The notes: generated by a model from the sequence alone, not told the origin. 64,000 nucleotides of DNA from Tubiluchus corallicola (GCA_030141605.1 JAQGDQ010000065.1:75001-139000), one strand, 5' to 3'. Shown: positions 1-19,840, counted from the first letter of the stretch. Translations and numbers: made by a program.

Positions 1-1300
1 CGCAGCCAGAATTGGGTTATTGGAAAATGCGAAGTTTTTACTTTCCAAACTGGCGTCTGTGGTATTCAGTCGTTACGAAGTTTGTTTAGCTTATGAAATT
101 TCAGAGCATTGAGTCGTTGTTTTGGTCATAGTTCACTTAAAGTATTTCATTTTCTTGGGGGGGGGGGGTTTAAGCTGTCAGAATTGGGTTATTGGAAAAT
201 GTGAAGTTTTTACTTTCCAAACTGGCATCTGTGTTATTTAGTCGTTTAGCTTACGAAGTTTGTTTAGCTTGTGAAATTTTAGAGCATTGAGTCGTTGTTT
301 TGGTCATAGTTCAGTTAAAGTATTTAATGTTCTTGGGGTGGGGTGGGGTGTATGTGCTGTCAGAATTGGGTTATTGGAAAATCCGAAGTTTTTACTTTCC
401 AAACTGGCATCTGTGTTATTTAGTCGTTTAGCTTACGAAGTTTGTTTAGCTTGTGAAATTTTAGAGCATTCAGTCTTTGTTTTGGTCATAGTTCAGTTAA
501 AGTATTTCATTTTCTTTGGGGGGGGGGTATAAGCTGTCAGAATTGGGTTATTGGAAAATGTGAAGTTTTTACTTTCCAAACTGGCGTCTGTGGTATTCAG
601 TCGTTACGAAGTTTGTTTAGCTTATGAAATTTCAGAGCATTCAGTCTTTGTTTTGGTCATAGTTCACTTAAAGTATTTCATTTTCTTTGGGGGGGGGTTT
701 AAGCTGTCAGAATTGGGTTATTGGAAAATGTGAAGTTTTTACTTTCCAAACTGGCGTCTGTGGTATTTAGTCGTTTAGCTTACGAAGTTTGTTTAGCTTG
801 TGAAATTTTAGAGCATTGAGTCGTTGTTTTGGTCATAGTTCAGTTAAAGTATTTAATGTTCTTGGGGTGGGGTGGGGTGTATGTGCTGTCAGAATTGGGT
901 TATTGGAAAATCCGAAGTTTTTACTTTCCAAACTGGCATCTGTGTTATTTAGTCGTTTAGCTTACGAAGTTTGTTTAGCTTGTGAAATTTTAGAGCATTC
1001 AGTCTTTGTTTTGGTCATAGTTCAGTTAAAGTATTTCATTTTCTTTGGGGGGGGGGTTTAAGCTGTAAGAATTGGGTTATTGGAAAATGTGAAGTTTTTA
1101 CTTTCCAAACTGGCGTCTGTGGTATTTAGTCGTTTAGCTTACGAAGTTTGTTTAGCTTGTGAAATTTTAGAGCATTCTGTCGTTGTTTTGGTCATAGTTC
1201 AGTTAAAGTATTTAATGTTCTTTGTGGGGGGGGGGTGTATATGCAGGGTTATTGGAAAATACGAAGTCTGGACTTTGCAAAGTGTAACTAGGTGAAAACT
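1..1300. repeat. Satellite with ~176-bp monomer organised as a 529-bp trimeric higher-order repeat
   Basis: Monomers begin at the ATTGGGTTATTGG motif near 11, 183, 365, 542, 712, 894 and 1071, with a decayed one near 1248. Spacings run 172, 182, 177, 170, 182, 177, so three monomer types alternate and the period is about 529 bp; the stretch beginning at 287 recurs almost unchanged at 816. Each monomer carries a G-run of variable length. The array runs off the left edge. Short open frames inside it (for example 287-532 and 816-1061, identical in product) are by-products of the repeat and not genes. Confidence 0.93.
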
Positions 1301-1507
1301 TGGAACGTTTGCTTGAAAATGTTTTGCTAGTGTTACCCGACACCCGTCATAGATTTTCAGTTTCTTGACAGAACGAGTAAGAGCCATTAACTTATTAACC
1401 TAGCGTGATAAGAAAGGTCGTCTAATCAAAACTAATTTACAAATTCAAGGCAATTAAATTTGATGAACGTTTTTGATCTGAAGGTAATAATGGAGCCTAC
1501 TGTGTAG

Positions 1508-2090
1508 TTACAGTGGTCTATATGATTAAACTATCACTTTTCTTCACCGTCTCAAGTGTCTCAGTAAAACTAGCTAGTTGAGTATCTACAGCAGACGGTA
1601 AGACAATACAGTAGTCTATATTATTAAACTATCACTTTTTTTCACCGTCTCAAGTTTCTCAGTAAAACTAGCTAGTTTAGTATCTACAGCAGACGGTAAG
1701 ACAATACAGTAGTCTATATTATTAAACTATCACTTTTCTTCATCGTCTCAAGTTTCTCAGTAAAACTAGCTAGTTTAGTATCTACAGCAGACGGTAAGAC
1801 AATACAGTAGTCTATTATTAAACTATCACTTTTTCACCGTCTCAAGTTTCTCAGTAAAACTAGCTAGTTTAGTATCTACAGCAGACGGTAAGACAATACA
1901 GTAGTCTATATTATTAAACTATCACTTTTCTTCATCGTCTCAAGTTTCTCAGTAAAACTAGCTAGTTTAGTATCTACAGCAGACGGTAAGACAATACAGT
2001 AGTCTATATTATTAAACTATCACTTTTCTTCATTGTCTCAAGTGTCTCAGTAAAACTAGCTAGTTTAGTATCTACAGCAGACGGTAAGAC
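1508..2090. repeat. 98-bp tandem repeat, about six copies
   Basis: The anchor ACGGTAAGAC recurs at 1595, 1693, 1791, 1885, 1983 and 2081, giving spacings of 98, 98, 94, 98 and 98. Units contain CTATATTATTAAACTATCAC and GTAAAACTAGCTAGTTTAG. No coding potential is seen. The unit is unrelated to the satellites on either side. Confidence 0.93.
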
Positions 2091-2459
2091 CAAGGACGAA
2101 GTTCGGACAGCTGTGAACTTTCTTTGTCGTATTGTTATAACAGTGGAGGCGTTTGGTCCCTCTTAATGACCCGCAAACGGTGGTGGCGTGGAAAGGGCGT
2201 TGGTTGCCGGTGAAGTGAGTTTTCCAGAAACTGATTTTCAATTTTAGAGAAATGCTGTTGAAATTCGTGTTATGAAACCGGCGCGTTTTTTATGTTTTTG
2301 TAATGTAGATGCGCATTTTGCTTGCCAGCAGTTTTCGTTTATAAGTCACGTTGCTATTCAATTAGAATTGGTCACTCTTTTAGTCATTAATGTTAAACAA
2401 GGGCATACTATTTGAGTATGTATTGTTGATCTGTAGAATGAAGACGTTACCATTCTTTC

Positions 2460-3650
2460 AGGCTTTGATCATTTTCCTTGATCAGATCGTGGCAGGTTGT
2501 TCGACCTTTTGAAACAGTAACAGCTTGAATGTGAGGTTTGAATCCCTTTGTTTCGTGTTTTTATGATTTTCCTGGATCACGTCTAAGCTAGGCGGTTTCG
2601 CCTAATGTAACAGCTTGAATGCTGACTTTTCTTTCGTGTTTTGATCATTTTCCTTGATCAAATCAAGGCTAGGCTGTTTGTCATGATGTAACAGCTTGAA
2701 TGCTTACTTTTCTTTCGTGTTTTGATCATTTTCCTTGATCAAGTCTAAGCTAGGCTGTTTGGCATGATGTAACAGCTTGAATGCTTACTTTTCTTTCGTG
2801 TTTTGATCATTTTCCTTGATCAAATCAAGGCTAGGCTGTTTCGCCTAATGTAACAGCTTGAATGCTTACTTTTCTTTCGTGTTTTGATCATTTTCCTTGA
2901 TCAAATCAAGGCTTGGCTGTTTGGCATGATGTAACAGCTTGAATGCTTACTTTTCTTTCGTGTTTTGATCATTTTCCTTGATCAAATCAAGGCTAGGCCG
3001 TTTTGCCTAATGTAGCAGCTTCAATTCTTACTTTTCTTTCGTGTTTTGATCATTTTCCTTGATCAAATCAAGGCTAGGCTGTTTCGCCTAATGTAGAAGC
3101 TTCAATTCTTACTTTTCTTTCGTGTTTTGATCATTTTCCTTGATCAAATCTAGGCCAGGCCGTTTTACCTAATGTAGAAGCTTCAATTCTTACTTTTCTT
3201 TCGTGTTTTGATCATTTTCCTTGATCAAATCCAAGCTAGGCCGTTTTACCTAATGTAACAGCTTGAATGCTTACTTTTCTTTCGTGTTTTGATCATTTTC
3301 CTTGATCAAATCAAGGCTAGGCTGTTTCGCCTAATGTAGAAGCTTCAATTCTTACTTTTCTTTCGTGTTTTGATCATTTTCCTTGATCAAATCTAGGCCA
3401 GGCCGTTTTACCTAATGTAGAAGCTTCAATTCTTACTTTTCTTTCGTGTTTTGATCATTTTCCTTGATCAAATCCAAGCTAGGCCGTTTTACCTAATGTA
3501 ACAGCTTGAATGCTTACTTTTCTTTCGTGTTTTGATCATTTTCCTTGATCAAATCAAGGCTAGGCCGTTTTGCCCAATGTAGCAGCTTCAATTCTTACTT
3601 TTCTTTCGTGTTTTGATCATTTTCCTTGATCAAGTCCAGGCCGTCATTTG
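2460..3650. repeat. 81-bp tandem repeat, about 14 copies, with a TGATCA hairpin in each unit
   Basis: GTGTTTTGATCATTTTCC recurs every 81 bp (for example 2636, 2717, 2798, 2879) to about 3640. Each unit contains two TGATCA palindromes separated by a six-base TTTTCC spacer, able to form an 8-bp stem. Unit subtypes (AACAGCTTGAATGC versus AGAAGCTTCAATTC) alternate in blocks near 3100-3500, which points to local segmental duplication. Confidence 0.93.
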
Positions 3651-4033
3651 CCAGCTTGCAGTTTTGCACCTTGAAATTTCACGTAGTAATTTAGCTAGGC
3701 AAATGATCTTTACTTATTACAGTGCCTCTACAAGTTTACTCTACAAGGTTGCTCGCCTTGACCTCCATGCCGTCCCCGTGGCAAACCTTTGTCCAACGCG
3801 TCTGAAATTAGGAGTAATGACAAATAGGAGAATGACAGCCGCGCCAAACGTTTACGGTTCGTGAGTTCACCAGCTGGATGGGGGGAATGGCCCTCTTTGT
3901 GTCATACGCTTTTTCACAGCTCCACTCCTTTTCCTCATGTATATATATATATACCTTATATATGTTTCTTGCTGAGGTCCTTGCTCTGCCTCCCTTTTTG
4001 CGCGTCCTTTCTTCTGTCTTGTTGTGCCCTGAT

Positions 4034-4041
4034 TCTTCTTA

Positions 4042-4081
<40 letters not shown>
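4034..4081. repeat. (GTT)n microsatellite
   Basis: About 16 uninterrupted GTT triplets. The Leu/Val-run open frames across it are spurious. Confidence 0.95.
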
Positions 4082-4083
<2 letters not shown>

Positions 4084-4102
4084 AAATTGTCTTCTGTCTT
4101 AA

Positions 4103-4644
4103 AGGAAAACCGGATGATTGTGTAAACACGAGTTCAGAAAAAAATGCTCTAAGATATTGAAAACTACAATAACGTTTTTTAAATCAAGGCTTAGATTGAA
4201 TAATAACTACCTCGGATACTCAAATTTCGTTGAACTTTCAAAGCTGCGCGCGGCTCTGTGAATCCACTAAGATTGGCAGCGGCGCCTTTTTGTCACACGC
4301 GCGTGGCCGACAAATAGAAGGTGGTACCGTGATAAGCATGATCATGAACTGCAGTGTTAGTTTCTGACGTTATATGATGTAGAGCCTATTTTTCATGACA
4401 TCACGCGTTTAAGCAGTAACACTTATGCAAACGTGCTTGATGCGCAAGGGAAGACGCCTGCCATTGCACAAACTGTGGTTAGTTTCTGACGTAAGCAAAG
4501 GCCGTGTTCGATTGCCGTTAATTAACTTTCTAAGCTAATTATTCAAATATAAGAAACAATTGTTAACTTTTATAGGCAAGAAAATGTATATTTTGGACAG
4601 TAAATTAAAATGAGATTGAGTCTAAACAATCGTCCGGTTTTCCT
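4103..4644. mobile_element. Non-autonomous DNA transposon (MITE) flanked by TTAA, piggyBac-like target
   Basis: Terminal inverted repeats AGGAAAACCGGATGATTG (4103-4120) and CAATCGTCCGGTTTTCCT (4627-4644) match at 17 of 18 positions and are bounded by TTAA at 4099-4102 and 4645-4648. A TTAA duplication is the established hallmark of piggyBac-type transposition; the family assignment is inferred from that alone because no transposase is present. The right end of the same family recurs at 27329-27407. A second repeat type, AGGACAAGAAAGGAGG-like, begins immediately at 4645 and recurs at 24694. Confidence 0.8.
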
Positions 4645-4897
4645 TTAACGGACAAGGAAAGGGACACCTGAAGTAGGTTTCAGAAAAATCGCCTTAAAAA
4701 TTATATTACTTTATAGTTATTTAATAATAGCATTAATTTATTAATTTAAGTGATTTGTTCTTGGGAAAGGGAAGATTTAACCTTAATTTGTGCAGATTCT
4801 TCATGTAGAAGACAAAAGTTATCAGTGATAATTAATGAATTAATCACTGAATACATACTTACATACATACAACTATTTGAATATATTTACGAAATAA

Positions 4898-5018
4898 AGA
4901 ATTGTCATCATCATCATCATCATCATCTTCATCATCATCTTCATGAGCAGCAGCAGCAACATCGTCATCATCATCAGCATCATCAGCAGCAGCAACATCG
5001 TCATCATCATCATCAGCG

Positions 5019-5053
<35 letters not shown>

Positions 5054-5131
5054 GTCACAATCATCGTCATCACCATCAGCGCCATCGTCACCATCATCGT
5101 CATCATCATCAGCGTCATCATCATCATAATC

Positions 5132-5168
<37 letters not shown>

Positions 5169-5200
5169 ATCATCATCATCATCATAATAATAATAATATT
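4898..5200. repeat. Imperfect (CAT)n/(CAG)n trinucleotide tract
   Basis: About 300 bp of CAT with CGT, CAG and CTT interruptions, ending in (AAT)n. All six frames stay open, encoding His-, Ile/Ser-, Asp- or Met-runs, because the triplet lacks stops; no gene is inferred. The density of CAT makes it a His-codon run on the plus strand only by chance. Confidence 0.93.
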
Positions 5201-5219
5201 CTACATGATGAAATGTAAA

Positions 5220-6130
5220 CTTAATGTCAGTTTTGAGGTAATGCCCTTGCCTGCCAGCTGTGTCCGGGTACCGTTATATTATAGAAAGAATTAATGTAAC
5301 AGCTGTAAGCGGCAGATGACATACGAAAAGTTGGACGCACCAGCTGAAATTTAGTCCTTTGTAGTATGGCCATTATGTTCTTGGTCTCACTGAATGCGCC
5401 CATCATATGGGGCAGAGTTCTTTGTTAACAGCGCTGTCTGGCAGTATCGTTAACAGATGAGGGTTACTACTGTTAGTATGTCACGAACGCCATTTGAATT
5501 ATGAATTTATTCCACAGCAACTCAAACATACATATAAATTGATATTACATTGGAAAAAAAGTAAATAAACTATACGAGTTACTGTGAGGAGGAGGAAGGA
5601 GCATTGAGCTTTCGAGTCCTCCTCCAGATAAGTGGAACAATTGACAATTAACATTACATTTTCATCAGTTATAACGTACATTAGAACAAAATAAGTTTTG
5701 TTAGTAACTTAAGATCAGGATGAGTAAAATTGTGAGTTAATTATACCGTTGTAGTAGGTAATTCTTTGATGCTTTTTTAAATTGATAAATATTAAGAGTT
5801 TTCATTTCACGCGGAATTGATGATCATATTTTAATAGCATCATATTTTGATGACTGTTTCATTATATTTGTTTTTGGAAGAGGGGGCACATAGTTTCCGA
5901 CAGAATATCTTGTGTAATGATCATGTTGATTTGAACCTGGACTAAAGTATGACTGAAAAGCTGGTGGAAGTAGTGAATTATGATAGTGATACATGAAATG
6001 AAGGGAAATGAAGCCATTTCATCTCTACTTCATGATGCTGTATTTTTTGTCTTTATCTAGAAAGAAGTTGTGAAGCATTTTTCCCACATGATGCACTCTT
6101 ATAGCTTCATTAAGATTCTGCAGAATCTTA
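5220..6130. other. Intergenic stretch without recognised gene
   Basis: AT-rich sequence with only short open frames. No splice-linked coding segment or homologous peptide was recognised on either strand. Confidence 0.5.
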
Positions 6131-6131
6131 A

Positions 6132-6870
6132 ATGAAGACAGGATGATTTTTTATATACTACCCCATTTTCAAGTCCAATAAGAAGTATACATTTTAACAC
6201 AATTAGTACCCCAAAAGCGCCCTTCTGATGATTAAATAATAGATTAAAAACTTAATTAATGTCGCGCGATCTCAACTATTCATGACGTCACAAACGAACA
6301 TAATTTTCAACAGCAAAAATATTCCACGAGCGTGTTGAGCATGTTTGCGGAAGCGAAAATTGAAGTACAGTGAAGTACAGTTGTACGTGCGCAGTTCATC
6401 ACAAACTAACACATCTGAAATGAGAGGTACAGCACTTGTTTTTTTGTGCAACGCTGGTGCCCATCTAACTAGCGAATGGCAAAATACATGTAACAGAAAA
6501 GAATTAGTGGGGCGAACGTGAAATTGTGTTTGTGTGGTTGTTTCACGTAAGTCATTCTTGAAAAATAGTATGTCTCCTTTCCACGTACAGTTTGGCCTGT
6601 CAAGCTTTTAGGCTCAAACTGTATGCATCAAAATTACTCTGTAATGTAATTTGCACATGTATATGCTGCATAAGAATCTCTTTTGTAATTTCCGGATTAT
6701 ATTGCATTTATATTTATATTTGCTTCAGTGGAAAATTATCCGCATTTTTATTATAACTGTAAGATGCAGTGTGGAAATAAATAAACTTAAATTTAAACTT
6801 AAAACTTCAATATTTTAAAGAGTAGATTGTTTTGACCTACAGTTTAAGATTGGGTCCCGGTTTTGTTTTG
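6132..6870. repeat. Copy of a dispersed repeat family also present near 14.5, 24.0 and 38.9 kb
   Basis: Shared blocks include GATGATTTTT near 6140, GACGTCACAAACGAACATAA near 6284, GGTACAGCACTTG at about 6425, the GTGCCCATCTAAC block near 6460, and GTAGATTGTTTTGACCT near 6823, which matches 24196. No long reading frame. It is likely a non-autonomous transposon, but boundaries are not sharp. Confidence 0.6.
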
Positions 6871-7029
6871 AAATAAATGATTCGTATAGAAAACAGAAGG
6901 GCGCAGTTTCTTTTTTCTAACGTCTCAACCCGTAATTACGTTGAGATAAGTCATAAAACATACATAATCTCATGTTGTTTATTTTAAAATAAGTTGACAA
7001 ACAGACATGCATTATTTGTAAGATCTATT

Positions 7030-7112
7030 TTACGTTCCATCATCTGCGATCTTTGTTATAAGTGTAGCTTATGTTAAGTCAAATAAACTGAAATTGAATT
7101 GAATTGAAAAGT
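7030..7112 (+). repeat. 3' end of a LINE or SINE with a (TTGAA)n tail
   Basis: An AAATAAACTG segment is followed by GAAATTGAATTGAATTGAAAAG, a short pentameric tail of the kind left by target-primed insertion of CR1/L2-type elements. A reverse-oriented (ATTCA)n counterpart occurs at 15998-16018. Family is not assignable from this length. Confidence 0.35.
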
Positions 7113-7144
7113 GATCTGCGTAATATCTGTTCTCGTTTTAGAAC

Positions 7145-7445
7145 TTGCCAACACTACGAAATGAATCTGCCTGTAGTAATAAGATCTTTATGCGGTCACT
7201 ATAATCCCGAGCACATGACGTAAAAGTGACCATTGTCCAAGGTGTTTCAGATCGTGCCTGAACTGGCTTCAATAGTCACTATAATCCTGACCTCATGACG
7301 TAAAAGTGACCGTTGCCAACGCTACGATTTGAATCTGCCTGTAGTAATAAGAGCTTTATGCGGTCACTATAATCCCGAGCACATGACGTAAAAGTGACCA
7401 TTGTCCAAGGTGTTTCAGATCGTGCCCGAACTGGCTTCAATGGCG
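7145..7445. repeat. ~170-bp tandem duplication with a thrice-repeated TGACGTAA block
   Basis: AATCTGCCTGTAGTAATAAG occurs at about 7163 and 7332. The block TCACTATAATCC..GAC..CATGACGTAAAAGTGACC occurs three times, near 7197, 7274 and 7367. TGACGTAA resembles a CRE/ATF half-palindrome. Whether this is regulatory cannot be told from sequence alone. Confidence 0.75.
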
Positions 7446-7979
7446 GCCATACAAAGGGAAGCCCCTAAATGCTACTCACACATTATTGGGTTTCATTCTC
7501 TCTTGTTTTCCGTTCCCTTGAGCTGCTGACCTACATACGCATTGTCTCCACCATATTAATGTATATAATACGTATTGATAAAGCCCTTCATTAACGCTGG
7601 CAGCAGTTCTACTGTACGCTGCTGAATCATTATTATCCATGGCTGCAGACTCCGGCAATGATAATTATTCGTTCCTGCATATTGATCGAGAGGGAATCTT
7701 GAGGAGGAGGAGAGGGAGGGGGAGTTTGATCTTCCCTTCCTTTTTTCATTTTGGTGGTCATTCTGACCCGCTAACGCCCGCATGATCGTATATTGATCAT
7801 CGGATGGTTATGTTAGATTACATGGCGTGGCTGTTTCAGGGTGTAGGGCTTGGTGGTGGGCGTGTTAGAGTGGGTGTCGTAGCAATTTCACAGCTGCCAC
7901 CCCTCTAAAAATGGGTAGTGCGTTCTGAAATTCTCTTGTCTTTGTAAATTTGGAGTGAATTTGGTCAGTCTTAGTTATC

Positions 7980-8396
7980 CCAGTATAACATAACGTAATC
8001 TAACGTAGCATAACGTAACGTAATGTAACATAGCGTAACACAAGAACATAACATAACGTAACATAACATAACGTAACGTAACGTAACGTAACGTAACGTG
8101 ACGTAACGTAACGTAACGTAACATAACATAACATAACACAGCACAACACAATACAGCACAGCACAGCACAACACAATGTAACACAACATAGCACAACAAC
8201 CCAATACTGTGCAATACAACATAACACAACACAACACAATACACCACAACATCACACAGCACAATGTAACACAACACGACACACTACCAGCTCAACACAA
8301 CATAACACATCGCAACGCAACACAACAATACAGCACAACACAACAGTACAATACAGCACAACACAACGCAACATATCTACATAACGTAACATAAAG
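7980..8396. repeat. Pentanucleotide satellite (ACATA/ACGTA/ACACA)
   Basis: Runs of TAACG/TAACA dominate 7985-8130, then shift to CACAA/CACAG pentamers to 8396. The period is 5, not the 6 of TTAGGG or the TTAGG of arthropod telomeres. Long Cys/Tyr/Val open frames on the minus strand are artefacts. Confidence 0.9.
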
Positions 8397-8674
8397 TTTT
8401 AGTGGCCAAAAAAGTTGACATTTAGTCCCAGGCAAGCATTTCTTTCAGCTGCATGGCAATAGATGCTACAGTTGACCAGCTTATTCTGTAGTTGATAGAG
8501 AGGCATCAATAAGTCCTTTATAATGAACAAAAAAGTATTGTGTTTGCAACACCATCTATGGGATGCATTACTAAAGTAATACAAGCTAGTACAGCTTTAA
8601 TCGTCGTTTTCTCAACGCTGAGAATAATAATTTGTTTTACTTGAATGGTTTGCTTTATTTATGGACTAAGTAAA

Positions 8675-9065
8675 ACTTACTGATCCCACTTTGCAGTAGT
8701 GTGCTCACACTGATGCAGTTTATTGAGGCAGTTTACGTAAACTGTTTCACAAGTGAATTTACTTATGTAAAGCTTACTTATCCCATTTACTGATCCCACT
8801 TTGCAGTAGTGTGCTCACGATGATGCAGTTTGTTGAGACAGTTTATTTAAACTGTTTTACACCTGAATTTACTTATGTAAAACTTACTTATCCGATTTAC
8901 TGATCCCACTTTGCAGTAGCGTGCTCACACTGATGCAGTTTGTTGAGACAGTTTACTTAAACTGTTTTACAAGTGAACTTACGTAAAACTTACTTATCCT
9001 ATTTACTGATCCCACTTTGCAGTAGTGTGCTCACACTGATGCAGTTTGTTGAGACAGTTTACTTG
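8675..9065. repeat. 110-bp tandem repeat, about 3.7 copies
   Basis: TGATCCCACTTTGCAGTAG recurs at 8681, 8791, 8901 and 9007. Each unit holds GTTTAC..AAACTG inverted pairs. The array ends about 150 bp before the first visible ZMYND19 exon, so it is intronic if an upstream exon exists. Confidence 0.92.
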
Positions 9066-9219
9066 CACCATTTTGTTTTGAGGGAATAACTGAAACGCTG
9101 TCACACTGTGAGTTAACCGCTTTCGGTGTATAGGGTGAGCGAGTTTCGAGTCACAGATAAAACTTTCACAAACTTTCCTGCAGAGAGAGCTTTTTAATGT
9201 TTGCATTTTTCTATTTTAG

Positions 9220-17540
<8,321 letters not shown>

Positions 17541-18610
17541 AACCGCGCGCACCAGATTAAATCGTCTCTTGGCTGCCAGCCAGCAAATCGGAACTTTTCG
17601 CGCGCCGAGTTTCCTCAACATTATTGATTTTTAGTTCAAAAAAGGAAACGAATGGGATTTTAACTGTTTTTAATTCGACATTTTAGTAAAAAAAATTTTA
17701 GTTCAGAAGAAAATCGTAATTCTTTTTTACTTTGCTGCCAGAAATTCCCGATTTGCTGGCCACAGTCCCGTTGTATATAGTATTTATAAAACTAGTAAAC
17801 ATTTTTAAAACTGTACATACAAACGATTATATATATATATATATATATAATTAATGTGATAACGCTGACATATTATAATGGCGTCTAACTGTATTTGTTT
17901 CTTCCTCACCGTATTTACGTTGTTTACTTGCACTTTAACATCTCAAAATTTGAAAATAGTTTTAGGGGCAGAAATTGCCACTCCACCGTGAGTATTATTT
18001 GCTTAGGGGCCTAACTTCCATTAGTATTGTGCGTGTTAATTACCTTAGTGCACAGGGTTGACCGTAGTTGAACTAACTTAGCCGGGTGGTGGGGAAAAGT
18101 AACCTACATTTTTGGATACTAATCGAGCGGCAACGGAAGCATCTTTCGTGCCTCGTTTTTACTGACGCGCGCGGCAGCAAACGCCATAAACGGTAACGGA
18201 ATAACGTCACAAGGTGTGAACGGGCAAGGCGAGCGTAATAACTCGCGCCTGGCGAAAGTCGTAGCTTCACGAAATCGCGTAGATTTTGCGGTTCGTGAGA
18301 AAAATGCATGAAAACGATCTTTTTAAGTTGTTCTTAGACTAGAGGCGGTTTTTATTTTTTCATGAATTTCGTTATTATATTTTCCTCGATGTGTTTGGCT
18401 GGGCTGGTGTATATAAGTTCTTTTTAATGCAAAGGTCGTCAACAATTTTTTCGTTGTTCATTATGGTAAAATACTTGCAAATGCTTCGTACATTTTTTTG
18501 GCACGTTTTCAAAAGGAACATTTCTCTAAAGCGTATTTCTCGGGTAAGCACTGGCTCAAAAAAGTACTTATTTCACACCCCCCCCCTGTGTCGTAAAGGA
18601 AACCTAGTTC
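17541..18610. other. ZMYND19 3' flank, no further gene recognised
   Basis: Holds a short (TA)n at 17828-17849 and a 36-codon open frame at 17879 with a signal-peptide-like start, which is too short to call. Probably includes the ZMYND19 3' UTR; its end is unknown. Confidence 0.4.
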
Positions 18611-18613
18611 GTA

Positions 18614-19057
18614 CAGGGTGTCTCAAAAGTCACTATGCACTTCGATTTCTGATTATTTTCCTTCTAAATTTCTTTTCGATCGCGGGAAGCTCTAACGTAA
18701 AGGGACAATTTTCAATGTTTTTTGTTTATGTTGTGATTGCAACTTCGTTGCTATGGTGACAACAGTAACTCTGTTGCCATGGCGATGACGGTAGCCTTAG
18801 AAATGAAGTGCAAAAGGCCATGAGTTCCCTCTATCATCAACCCTTTTATGCACTATTATGTACGTAGAAACAACCATGTTAAGTACAATGCCGTTACACG
18901 TTGCTTGGTTACACCGATGTAATGGTGTAAACAAAGTCTGTGTCTTTAGTATGCGGGACCTATTTAACGATCCAAATTTTGTCCGATTCTTCCGATATCC
19001 GTAAAAGCGAGGTCCGGCGAACCGAGATACGAGTGTAATTACTTTTGAGACACCCCG
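18614..19057. mobile_element. Tc1/mariner-type MITE with CAGGGTGTCTCAAAAGT ends
   Basis: Ends CAGGGTGTCTCAAAAGT (18614-18630) and ACTTTTGAGACACCCCG (19041-19057) are inverted at 16 of 17 positions and flanked by TA at 18612-18613 and 19058-19059. The TA duplication and GGGTGTC-type end are typical of IS630/Tc1/mariner elements. The interior encodes no transposase. The segment TCCGATATCCGTAAAAGCGAGGTCCGGCGAACCGAGAT near the right end is echoed around 16277 and 17020, so one element may have inserted in another. Confidence 0.8.
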
Positions 19058-19419
19058 TATTTTGATAGATTTTATGAACTTGAGTTCGGTCGAAGTTTGC
19101 GTGATCTCAGTGTCTGTTCTTACGTGTTTTTACTTATCATTCCATATCATCGTCGACATTGATGATCCAAAGTGTTAACATTGTGGCCTGTAGAAATGAC
19201 AAAGAATTTATTATAGTGTATTATTAAGTATCGTACTAACGCTTCCGCGTGTACGTGTTACAGTGTGCGAGTTTGCGTAGTTCGTTTGTGAGTTTATATC
19301 GTCGTCGCACGTTCGCAGTGCGGGCATCGCTGTCGTGTTAACTGCGCGCCGCATTGTAGTTCGCTTTCCCGTTCTTGTTTTTCAACTCTCTCTGGCATAA
19401 CTGTTGTTAGGGCAGTGTA

Positions 19420-19840
19420 AATGTGTGCGGCAGAGTGCACACGTTAGTGCGGTAAAGTGCACATGTTAGTGCGCTGTGTGTGCGGTAAAGTGCACATGTT
19501 AGTGCGCTGTGTGTGCGGCAAAGTGCACATGTTAGTGCGGTGTGTGCGGTAAAGTGCTCATGTTAGTGCGGTAAAGTGCACATGTTAGTGCGCTGTGTGT
19601 GCGGTAAAGTGCACATGTTAGTGCGGTGTGTGCGGTAAAGTGCACATGTTAGTGCGCTGTGTGTGCGGTAAAGTGCACATGTTAGTGCGGTGTGTGTGGC
19701 AAAGTGCTCATGTTAGTGCGGTGTGTGCGGCAAAGTGCACACGTTAGTGCGGTGTGTGCGGCAAAGTGCACATGTTAGTGCGGTGTGTGCGGTAAAGTGC
19801 TCATGTTAGTGCGGTGTGTGCGGTAAAGTGCACCTTAAAC
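19420..19840. repeat. Minisatellite of GTGCGGTAAAGTGCACATGTTA units
   Basis: Alternating ~20-bp (GTGCGGTAAAGTGCACATGTTA) and ~35-bp (with added GTGCGCTGTGT) units, roughly 13 copies. GTGCAC palindromes recur in each. GC-richer than its surroundings. Confidence 0.92.

Noticed and set aside
287-1295. Repeated 81- and 71-codon frames
   Set aside because: Identical product at 529-bp spacing reflects the satellite monomer, not a gene family.
1500-3650. CRISPR-like appearance of regularly spaced repeats
   Set aside because: Units are contiguous tandem copies without unique spacers, in an animal genome with introns.
4750-5218. His-, Asp-, Met- and Ile/Ser-rich open frames on both strands
   Set aside because: All derive from one CAT trinucleotide tract that lacks stops in every frame; no conserved flank or splice context.
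7980-8130. Interstitial telomere
   Set aside because: Repeat is TAACG/TAACA, not TTAGG or TTAGGG.
7971-8394. Cys/Tyr/Val-rich minus-strand frames of about 100 codons
   Set aside because: By-product of the pentamer repeat; three frames open at once and the peptide is purely periodic.
17879-17989. 36-codon frame with signal-peptide-like start
   Set aside because: Too short, no homology, no splice partner; hydrophobic runs arise easily in T-rich DNA.
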